NCBI GenBank assembly: GCA_900757705.1
Contig: CAAEOW010000162.1
Location: 1 to 7,760 of the forward strand
Direction: 5' to 3'
Origin: an uncultured Collinsella sp.
GTDB taxonomy: Bacteria; Actinomycetota; Coriobacteriia; Coriobacteriales; Coriobacteriaceae
Length of the DNA stretch: 7,760 nucleotides
Positions 1 through 4,934 of this stretch are shown here, in pieces; position 1 is the first letter of the stretch, and the number at the start of each line of letters is the position of its first letter. A model generated the notes under the pieces. The model worked only from the letters and a program-made list of their open reading frames with translations. It searched no databases and had not been told where the DNA came from. The position numbers and the translations under genes were made by a program.

Positions 1-301
1 ACAGGGGCACGCCGGGGATCTCGACCGGGGCCTGGAAGCTCAGAAACAGGCCGGCGCGCGAACGCTTGTCGGTGGTGAGCTCGGTGATGTCCTGGCCGTC
101 AAAGACGATACGTCCGTCGTTGACCGTGTAGACGGGGTCGCCCATGACCAGGTGGCCGAGGGTGGACTTGCCGGCGCCGTTGGGGCCCATCAGCACGTGG
201 GTCTCGCCGGCGGCGACGTTGAGGTTGACGTTGTGGAGGATGGTCTTCTCGTCCACGGAGGCGGTCAGACCTTCGATGGAAAGCAGCGGATTTGCGCTCA
301 T
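1..301 (-). CDS. sufC: SufC, Fe-S cluster assembly ATPase (5' part only)
   Basis: This is the cytoplasmic ABC-type ATPase that partners SufB and SufD to build iron-sulfur clusters on the SufBCD scaffold. The first 100 residues are visible and the gene runs off the left edge. The Walker A motif GPNGAGKST lies at residues 39-47. The SufC-typical stretches HLVMGDPVY (50-58) and LFLSFQAPVEIPGVP (85-99) follow, with the Q-loop glutamine at residue 90. This FQ-P-EIPG signature separates SufC from transport ABC ATPases. The ATG at 299-301 follows an AGAGGGA ribosome-binding site. It is the first gene of its transcript, so sufB and sufD probably follow beyond the edge, but that is not visible. It diverges from an Rrf2 regulator across a dyad-rich spacer, which suggests control by iron-sulfur status. 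Confidence 0.96.
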   Translation of the reverse strand, partial: MSANPLLSIEGLTASVDEKTILHNVNLNVAAGETHVLMGPNGAGKSTLGHLVMGDPVYTVNDGRIVFDGQDITELTTDKRSRAGLFLSFQAPVEIPGVPL

Positions 302-365
302 GCTGTCCCTCTCTGTATATGGTGTACTCATAGGTGTGCTAAACCCTAGGAATCTTCTCGGAATA

Positions 366-393
366 AAGTTACTATGGGTTCGGCGTTAGTCAA
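366..393 (-). promoter_or_regulatory. Putative suf operon promoter
   Basis: Reading toward sufC, TTGACT (388-393) matches five of six bases of a sigma70 -35 box. TAACTT (366-371) sits 16 bp downstream as a poor -10 box. A weak -10 with a good -35 would fit a promoter needing regulation. The leader to the ATG would be about 55-60 nt. The -35 box overlaps a dyad at 386-409. The assignment rests on spacing and the -35 match only. Confidence 0.45.
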
Positions 394-409
394 GGGAAAA
401 CCCGACTAA
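386..409. promoter_or_regulatory. Inverted repeat TTAGTC-N12-GACTAA over suf -35
   Basis: Two perfect 6-bp arms (386-391 and 404-409) flank AAGGGAAAACCC, itself a GGG-AAAA-CCC mini-hairpin. The dyad covers the suf -35 box, where a repressor or activator would act. No T-tract follows on either strand, so a terminator is unlikely. An operator for the adjacent Rrf2 protein or another factor is plausible but inferred from position. Confidence 0.5.
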
Positions 410-429
410 TCCACTCGACTTTTCTAGAT

Positions 430-462
430 GTGGGACAAAATAACCTGTTGTGTTTGTCCCAC
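430..462. promoter_or_regulatory. Operator-like dyad 1 (perfect)
   Basis: GTGGGACAAA (430-439) and TTTGTCCCAC (453-462) are perfect 10-bp inverted arms separated by 13 bp. A second, imperfect copy with identical 31-bp core geometry begins 44 bp downstream. The site lies between sufC and the Rrf2 gene. It is probably the binding site of the Rrf2 regulator, by position and by the usual autoregulation in this family; no binding data are available. Confidence 0.6.
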
Positions 463-474
463 TTACTTAAGATT

Positions 475-505
475 TGGGACAAACAAACCTGGTTATGTTG
501 TTCCA
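475..505. promoter_or_regulatory. Operator-like dyad 2 (imperfect copy)
   Basis: TGGGACAAA (475-483) is identical to the left arm of dyad 1. GTTGTTCCA (497-505) matches the right arm with two substitutions. The N13 spacer carries AACCTG at the same place as in dyad 1. The conserved length, arm and inner block suggest a duplicated protein-binding site. It ends about 20 bp before the Rrf2 start codon, so binding here could block the regulator's own transcription. Confidence 0.55.
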
Positions 506-525
506 GATGCGATGGGAGGGTAGGT

Positions 526-957
526 ATGCTCATTTCTTCTAAGGGCCGCTATGCCCTCCGGTTAATGATCTATATCGCGGCGCTGGGTGACGCCGAGGGC
601 AAGATTGCTTTGCGCGAGGTTGCCGACCGTGAACATATCTCGCAAAAGTATTTGGAGCAGCTGGTTCGTCCGCTCATGAAGGCGGGCCTGCTTAAGAGCG
701 TGCGCGGCAAAGGCGGTGGCTACATGATGGCCAAGGACCCCGCCGAGGTGCGTGCTGGCGACATCCTGCGCGCTGTCGAGGGCAGCACGGCGCCCGTGGC
801 GTGCGACGGCATCGACAACAGCTGCACCCGCAGCGATTTGTGCTCAACCGTCAAGTTCTGGCGCGGCCTGGACGACGTGATCGAAAAGTACGTCGACGGC
901 GTGACGTTGGCCGACCTGGCCGCCATCCCCGAAGTCAACTTCAACATCAAGCTGTAG
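526..957 (+). CDS. Rrf2-family Fe-S-sensing transcriptional regulator (IscR-like)
   Basis: A 143-residue cytoplasmic DNA-binding protein of the length normal for Rrf2 regulators. The N-terminal winged helix-turn-helix starts with SSKGRYALRLMIYIA (4-18). The recognition region ISQKYLEQLVRPL (38-50) and the wing GLLKSVRGKGGGYMMA (54-69) match the IscR/Rrf2 consensus closely. Cysteines C93, C100 and C106 form a C-x6-C-x5-C cluster suited to bind [2Fe-2S]; the His found three residues after the last Cys in E. coli IscR is absent (Val109). The C-terminal helix carries the family TLADLA motif (127-132). The ATG at 526 is chosen because it follows GGGAGGG (514-520) and begins exactly at the family N-terminus; an in-frame GTG at 430 would put dyad DNA into the protein. 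Divergence from sufC suggests it controls suf and itself, probably by loss or gain of its cluster. The exact orthologue name is not certain. Confidence 0.93.
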   Translation: MLISSKGRYALRLMIYIAALGDAEGKIALREVADREHISQKYLEQLVRPLMKAGLLKSVRGKGGGYMMAKDPAEVRAGDILRAVEGSTAPVACDGIDNSCTRSDLCSTVKFWRGLDDVIEKYVDGVTLADLAAIPEVNFNIKL

Positions 958-985
958 GTTTAGCGCAATTCCTTAAGATTTCGCG

Positions 986-1026
986 GAGGGTTGTTGCCGT
1001 TTACCGAGGGGTTGTTGTGCAACAAC
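986..1026. repeat. GAGGG-TTGTTG direct repeat with a terminal palindrome
   Basis: GAGGG plus TTGTTG occurs at 986-996 and again, with one extra G, at 1006-1017. The copies are offset by 20-21 bp, about two helical turns. The second copy continues into GTTGTTG-TG-CAACAAC (1011-1026), a 7-bp perfect palindrome with a 2-bp centre. It lies in the 139-bp gap upstream of the surface-protein gene. An operator is possible; the binding protein is unknown. Confidence 0.4.
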
Positions 1027-1045
1027 GGGTGAGCTGCAATACTTA
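1015..1045 (+). promoter_or_regulatory. Possible promoter of the surface-protein gene
   Basis: TTGTGC (1015-1020) and TACTTA (1040-1045), spaced 19 bp, are the best -35/-10 pair found upstream of the gene starting at 1097. Both boxes are imperfect and the spacing is long. The -35 lies inside the palindrome at 1011-1026, so a bound protein would interfere. No clear terminator separates the Rrf2 gene from this one, so read-through is also possible. Confidence 0.25.
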
Positions 1046-1096
1046 ATTCTATCTTTGCAAACTGCACTTTAACTACACCAATGCAGGGAGGATCTT

Positions 1097-2911
1097 ATGC
1101 AGCCCAAGCATTCTGCTATTGTCGCGGGCCTGACGCTGGCGCTTTCGTTTGGCGCCGTTTCCGTGCCGGCACCCGCCGCTGCCGAGGAGCCCACGCCGGG
1201 CGTTGCCTCGGATGCGACCGATATCGATAAGGGTCTCTATACCCAGCAGTCCTTCTCGGGCGTGCTGAGGTCGGTCCAGGGCGTTTCGTTTGTTAACGTG
1301 ACCCCCGAGATGAAGTACTTTACCAAGTACGAGAGCCACGGCAACTATAACCAGGGCTTTTCGTACGGTGACGGTTATAACGCGCTGGGTTATTACCAGT
1401 TCGACCGCCGATGGTCGCTCATTCCGTTTATGAAGCAGGCCTACAACTACAACCCCGAAAAATACAGCATGCTCAAGGATGCGATTGATCGAGGCAGCGA
1501 GATTTCCAACGCGAGCAATGCCATGTACGAGAACGGCCAGCTCACCGAGCTGGGCCATATCGCGCAGGATGCCTTCCAAGGTGCTTATAACACCGACCCT
1601 GTTGAGTTCTCGGCTCTGCAGGATGCGTATGCGTACAACTCGTACTATGCGGTGACCGAGGCGTGGCTCAAGAGCGGCCTGGGCATTGATATTTCGGGCC
1701 GTGCCGATTGCGTTAAGGGCATGGTGTGGAGCATCGCCAACATGTGCGGCACCGGTGGTTGCAGGGACTTCTTCCGTTGGGCAAACCTTTCTAACAGTAT
1801 GACTGATCGCGAGTTTGTGACGGCGCTTTCCAACAGTGTGGTCAATAACGTGGCGACCAAGTATTCGAGCCAGCCCCAGTATCATGAGGGCTGGAAGAAC
1901 CGCTACCGCAACGAGCTGAAGGACTGCTTGGTTTATATCGCCGAGGACGAGGCCGCTGCCGCTGCGACGCCCGTGCAGCCCGAGCCTACGCCGGCGCCCT
2001 CGCCGACGCCTGATTCGAATGACGACTCGAGCGACGATGCCAACGATGACAGGATGGATGCGCCCTCGACCGGTGCTGACGGTGATGGCTCTGCTGATGG
2101 CACTACCAACAACGGCTCCACCTCGAACGGCTCCGATTCAAACGGCTCTGCTGCGGGCGATTCGTCTTCAAGCTCTGCCGGCAATACGGACAGCGACGCT
2201 TCTGGTTCGACCGGCGCTGGCACCTCTAACCCATCCACCGGCTCGATCGATTCGTCCGTTGGCACCGGCTCTAACAACGGCTCCGGCTCTGACGCAACCC
2301 CTGGTTCCGATGCTTCCAAGGATGACTCGAATAAGGCGCCGGACGTTCCCGTTGCTTCGCCGGACAAGAAGCCTTCTTTCTCCGAGCAGCTTGGTTCTAC
2401 GCTGGGCTCTTCGCTGATGGCTGGCGTCAATAACGGCTCGACCCAGAACAAGGGCAACTCTGATCAGGTTTCCACGGAAAAGATCGAAGCCGCAAAGGGC
2501 GACTCCAAGGACAAGGCTTCCGAGAAGACCGAATCCGATAAGGGTTCTAGCTCTGAGGAGAAGAGCGACAAGTCCGAACAGAAGAAGGACGAGGATAAGA
2601 AGTCTGAATCTGAGGAGAAGGACAAGAGCAAGGCCGAGGGCGAAAAGAAACAGTCCGAAGACGACGACAAGAGCGGTGCTGACAACCAGGTCCAAGAGCA
2701 AAATGACTCCAAAACGGTGACCACCACGACCACGACGACTACAACTACCAAGTCCTCGGGCGGCAACATGCCCAAGACGGGCGATCTGATTGTGATGGCG
2801 AGCCTTGCCAGTGCAAGCTTGGCCACACTGGGCGCTACGTCTATCGTAAGTGGTAAGCATAAGCTCGATCAGCAGAAGAAGGCTTCTGGGGAGGACGGCT
2901 TGGAGGAGTAA
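1097..2911 (+). CDS. Sortase-anchored cell-wall surface protein with unassigned N-terminal domain
   Basis: A 604-residue exported, wall-linked protein. The ATG follows GGGAGGA (1086-1092) and opens a signal peptide: basic start, hydrophobic stretch 7-25, likely cleavage after PAAA (residue 29). Residues 50-282 form the only globular domain, rich in aromatic residues. It contains KYESHGNY (77-84), GDGYNALGYYQFDRRW (91-106) and cysteines C205, C217, C222 and C277. The ES-GNY and GYYQFD pattern recalls lysozyme/transglycosylase-like folds, where the Glu would be E79, but I cannot assign a family, so hydrolase activity is only a suggestion. Next come a Pro/Ala linker (287-305), an acidic Ser/Asn/Gly/Asp stalk (305-415), a short less polar segment (426-446), a Lys/Glu/Ser/Asp-rich region (about 461-535), ten threonines (542-551) and the MPKTG sorting signal (558-562). 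It is closed by the strong terminator at 2945-2981, so it appears to be a single-gene unit. Confidence 0.88.
   Translation: MQPKHSAIVAGLTLALSFGAVSVPAPAAAEEPTPGVASDATDIDKGLYTQQSFSGVLRSVQGVSFVNVTPEMKYFTKYESHGNYNQGFSYGDGYNALGYYQFDRRWSLIPFMKQAYNYNPEKYSMLKDAIDRGSEISNASNAMYENGQLTELGHIAQDAFQGAYNTDPVEFSALQDAYAYNSYYAVTEAWLKSGLGIDISGRADCVKGMVWSIANMCGTGGCRDFFRWANLSNSMTDREFVTALSNSVVNNVATKYSSQPQYHEGWKNRYRNELKDCLVYIAEDEAAAAATPVQPEPTPAPSPTPDSNDDSSDDANDDRMDAPSTGADGDGSADGTTNNGSTSNGSDSNGSAAGDSSSSSAGNTDSDASGSTGAGTSNPSTGSIDSSVGTGSNNGSGSDATPGSDASKDDSNKAPDVPVASPDKKPSFSEQLGSTLGSSLMAGVNNGSTQNKGNSDQVSTEKIEAAKGDSKDKASEKTESDKGSSSEEKSDKSEQKKDEDKKSESEEKDKSKAEGEKKQSEDDDKSGADNQVQEQNDSKTVTTTTTTTTTTKSSGGNMPKTGDLIVMASLASASLATLGATSIVSGKHKLDQQKKASGEDGLEE
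2111..2155 (+). repeat. 15-bp tandem repeat, three copies
   Basis: AACGGCTC recurs at 2111, 2126 and 2141, exactly 15 bp apart. The three in-frame units encode NGSTS, NGSDS and NGSAA in the surface protein's stalk. The third and fourth codons vary between units. Repeats of this kind let the stalk change length without frameshift. Further single NGS units occur later in the stalk but not in this register. Confidence 0.75.
2768..2911 (+). other. LPXTG-type sorting signal (MPKTG) and C-terminal tail
   Basis: MPKTG (residues 558-562) is followed by Asp, then a hydrophobic span of about 22 residues (564-585) and a basic GKHK stop-transfer. This is the three-part signal cut by class A-like sortases between Thr and Gly, linking the protein to peptidoglycan. 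Met at the first position instead of Leu is a tolerated variant. The tail beyond the hydrophobic span is about 18 residues, ends GLEE, and is longer and more acidic than the usual short basic tail. Confidence 0.85.
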
Positions 2912-2944
2912 TCTTCCAGATCGTTTTCTATAAGAGTTTGGGAC

Positions 2945-2981
2945 GGGGTCCGGTGCGGCGGCATCGGCCCCCCTTTTTTTT
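2945..2981 (+). terminator. Rho-independent terminator after the surface-protein gene
   Basis: A 12-bp stem (2945-2956 with 2961-2972; one G-U pair and one mismatch) closes a GGCG loop. It is followed by eight T at 2974-2981. It starts about 34 bp after the stop codon. The GC-rich stem plus T-run is a textbook intrinsic terminator and isolates the surface-protein gene from the next one. Confidence 0.92.
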
Positions 2982-2991
2982 GTTGTGCAAC
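2980..2991. repeat. Second copy of TTGTTGTGCAAC
   Basis: The 12-mer TTGTTGTGCAAC is identical to 1012-1023 upstream of the surface-protein gene. Its core GTTG-TG-CAAC is a palindrome with a 2-bp centre. The copy here starts inside the terminator T-run, so part of the match may come from the T-tract. Both copies lie in intergenic DNA. Confidence 0.35.
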
Positions 2992-3001
2992 GATTTGTTA
3001 T

Positions 3002-3016
3002 GCCCCCTCGGGGGGC
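3002..3016. repeat. GCCCCC-TCG-GGGGGC hairpin
   Basis: Perfect 6-bp GC-only stem with a 3-nt loop, 20 bp after the terminator and upstream of the promoter at 3054-3081. No T-run follows on the plus strand; on the minus strand it is followed by ATAACAAATCG. It may back up the terminator or be a structural or protein site; no role can be assigned. Confidence 0.45.
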
Positions 3017-3053
3017 TGTTGCTACCGCTGCCCGAAACGTTTGCATGTCGATA

Positions 3054-3081
3054 TTGTTGCGCTCTACCCGCTCGCTACAAT
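3054..3081 (+). promoter_or_regulatory. Promoter of the AAA-ATPase-like gene
   Basis: TTGTTG (3054-3059) and TACAAT (3076-3081) are spaced 16 bp. The -10 box matches five of six consensus bases. Transcription would start near 3088, about 27 nt before the GTG start, leaving room for the AAGGAGAG ribosome-binding site at 3101-3108. Confidence 0.6.
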
Positions 3082-3114
3082 GGGCATCGTGCTGCGTTAG
3101 AAGGAGAGTTTACG

Positions 3115-4914
3115 GTGTCTGAACAGGTGAATTGTGGTTTTACTCATGCGTTTGGTGCACGGTTGCTCAATCATGCGGATAGCGCAGCTCTACCGGTTGA
3201 TGCACACGACTTTTCCGATGCAATCAATCGGTGTTTACTCGTCGATAAGACTATGTTTATTGCCGATATATTGGACAGTGAAGCACCTGTTGCGCTTTGC
3301 TGTCGGCCCAAGGGTTTTGGCAAGAGCATGAATTTATCGATGCTCAAGTGCTATTTGGAACGACCTGATCGCCGGCTGCCGGATCGAAGCCTGTTCGCTG
3401 GTACCCAGATTTGGCAGGCGGGCGGCGGTCGCTATCGTGATGAGTACGCGAGTTATCCGGTCATCATGCTCGACTTTACAGCTGCCGCTTCGAGGCATGG
3501 CGCTGGTGCTGCGGCAGCAATTCGCGGGGCTGTCGTGCGCGAGTGCGCCCGATTACTGCCGCTGCTTGCCGCGCCTGATCTGTCAAGACGTGAGGTTCGT
3601 CTTATCGAGAGGGCGGCGCGTGGGGTGGCCAGCGATAAGGAGATCGATGCGGCGCTTGGCGTGCTTATTAAACTGCTCCAGGCAGCTTTCGATGAGCAGG
3701 TTGTTCTTCTGATAGACGACTACGACGCGGTATGTCCAAAGCGTTTGGACGCTAAGGACGACGGTAGCGTGGATTCCCTAGAGTCGCTCTGCCGAATGTT
3801 GTTCGACACCATTGCCGACGCCGGCGACTCGTTGCGATTGACGTGTCTTATGGGCGAGCGCCCCGGTCCTGCCGAGTTCGCGTTGTCCCAACGTGGGGTT
3901 TCCTATCGGTCGGCGACACCGCTGTCGAGCTGGTGTGATCGATGGTTCGGTTTTTCGGACGACGAAGTCCAGGTGCTGTTGGATCGCATCGGTCGCAACG
4001 GCTGTCTGGATGACGCGCGTGAGTGGCTTGAGGGCTATCTGTTTGGTGGTTTTTATTGCTCGATCCCGGAGCGCGTGGTGGACTACGCACATCGCGGTTG
4101 CGTCGCGCCCGTTCGGGCAGATCTGTATGGTTACGCCGACCGTCTGAGCGCATGCGTCGGCGACTGGAATCTCATGCGCCTGTCCGCATTGTTCGATTTG
4201 CTTGAGCCGCATGGGTTTATTGAGGCGCCAGTGCATGTGCATGCCGAGGAGGCCGATGCTGCCAAGCCCGAAGATATCTGGACAGCGCTGTATCTGTCTG
4301 GATTTCTTACGACGGACATGACGGGGCATTCGGAGGACGGCGCGTGCCTTCGTTCCCTGCGTCTGCCTAATAACGAAGTGCGTCAGGCGCTCCGTCTTGT
4401 AATTCTGGAATGGTTTGAGTGCGCCGTTGAGGACGCTGGAGTTATCGACTCGTTCCATGACGGGCTGTGTCGAGGAGACGAGGACACTGTAAAGCAAGCT
4501 TTGAGCTGTGCTATCGGCGATCTGGGCATCGATGTGGGCCAATCAGATATGCCGACAGCCTATCATCTGGCGCTTCAGGGGCTCTGCTTTGGACTGCCCG
4601 GCTATTGCAATCCCAGCTCCAAGCGAAGTGGCGTCTCGGATCGCTGGGATATCCAGGTGATTCCCACCGGTCGGGTGTTTGACGTGGCCGACACGCTCGG
4701 CATGCTCGATGAGCGACCGCTCATTACGGTCAACATGTTGTACGACCCTGGCGTCGATGCCCTGGGCCTGGAACTGTTGGCGGTTCAGGCGCTGCTCGAC
4801 ATAGAGCGCGACGGCATCGATGATATCCGCGTGCCGCGCCCCGCCGTCGGGCGCATGCGTTGGGGCTTTGGTTTTGACGGTCAGCGTGTGTCCGTGGTGT
4901 GTCAACGACTGTAG
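3115..4914 (+). CDS. AAA-ATPase-like / PD-(D/E)XK-type protein with degenerate signature motifs
   Basis: A 599-residue, probably cytoplasmic protein of the family pairing an N-terminal 'AAA-ATPase-like' domain (PF09820) with a C-terminal PD-(D/E)XK nuclease-like domain (PF08011). These are common in gut and oral bacteria and of unknown function. Family marks are LLVDKTMFI (43-51), RPKGFGKSMNLSML (64-77, P-loop with K70/S71), YPVIMLDF about 35 residues later, VVLLIDDYDA (196-205, Walker B), WFGFSDDEV and a LEGYLFGGFY segment. The family normally has IDEYD, so the expected catalytic Glu is Asp here. In the C-terminal domain YHLALQGL and WDIQV (511-515) fit the nuclease core, but the expected (I/V)EFK strand reads LITVNML (536-542), losing Glu and Lys. 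The GTG start is chosen for AAGGAGAG six bases upstream. The gene has its own promoter and no co-transcribed partner. Family assignment is firm; loss of nuclease activity is inferred. Confidence 0.85.
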   Translation: MSEQVNCGFTHAFGARLLNHADSAALPVDAHDFSDAINRCLLVDKTMFIADILDSEAPVALCCRPKGFGKSMNLSMLKCYLERPDRRLPDRSLFAGTQIWQAGGGRYRDEYASYPVIMLDFTAAASRHGAGAAAAIRGAVVRECARLLPLLAAPDLSRREVRLIERAARGVASDKEIDAALGVLIKLLQAAFDEQVVLLIDDYDAVCPKRLDAKDDGSVDSLESLCRMLFDTIADAGDSLRLTCLMGERPGPAEFALSQRGVSYRSATPLSSWCDRWFGFSDDEVQVLLDRIGRNGCLDDAREWLEGYLFGGFYCSIPERVVDYAHRGCVAPVRADLYGYADRLSACVGDWNLMRLSALFDLLEPHGFIEAPVHVHAEEADAAKPEDIWTALYLSGFLTTDMTGHSEDGACLRSLRLPNNEVRQALRLVILEWFECAVEDAGVIDSFHDGLCRGDEDTVKQALSCAIGDLGIDVGQSDMPTAYHLALQGLCFGLPGYCNPSSKRSGVSDRWDIQVIPTGRVFDVADTLGMLDERPLITVNMLYDPGVDALGLELLAVQALLDIERDGIDDIRVPRPAVGRMRWGFGFDGQRVSVVCQRL

Positions 4915-4918
4915 CGGC

Positions 4919-4933
4919 GGGCGAAAGCCCTTT
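4919..4933 (+). terminator. Weak hairpin between convergent genes
   Basis: GGGC (4919-4922), GAAA tetraloop, GCCC (4927-4930), then TTT. The stem is only 4 bp and the T-run is short. It fills most of the 20-bp gap between convergent stop codons. It may help end the AAA-like transcript; on the minus strand no T-run follows. No better terminator is visible for either gene. Confidence 0.35.
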
Positions 4934-4934
4934 A

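Noticed and set aside
144..389. 81-codon plus-strand frame opposite sufC
   Set aside because: It is antisense to a well-supported SufC reading frame and shows no motif; its end runs into the suf promoter region.
430..525. In-frame GTG at 430 as an earlier start for the Rrf2 regulator
   Set aside because: It would add 32 residues encoded by the operator-like dyads and lacks a ribosome-binding site, whereas the ATG at 526 has GGGAGGG upstream and fits the family N-terminus.
958..990. Possible terminator after the Rrf2 gene (GCGC...TTTCGCG)
   Set aside because: Pairing is short and interrupted and there is no T-run.
1073..1885. 270-codon open frame on the minus strand opposite the surface-protein gene
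   Set aside because: It is antisense to a gene with signal peptide, ribosome-binding site and sorting signal. The translation has no recognisable motif and the frame is kept open by GC codon bias.
2720..2749. ACN repeat (ten threonine codons) as a phase-variable simple repeat
   Set aside because: The third codon base varies (ACC, ACG, ACT, ACA), so it is not a uniform slippage tract, and 3-bp changes would not shift the frame.
2168..3046. 292-codon open frame on the minus strand across the stalk and terminator
   Set aside because: It crosses a strong plus-strand terminator and mirrors low-complexity Ser/Lys/Glu codons, giving Leu/Arg-rich translation without domain pattern.
2938..3114. In-frame extension of the AAA-like protein upstream to 2938
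   Set aside because: The extra codons run through the terminator hairpin and the promoter at 3054-3081. The GTG at 3115 has a strong ribosome-binding site.
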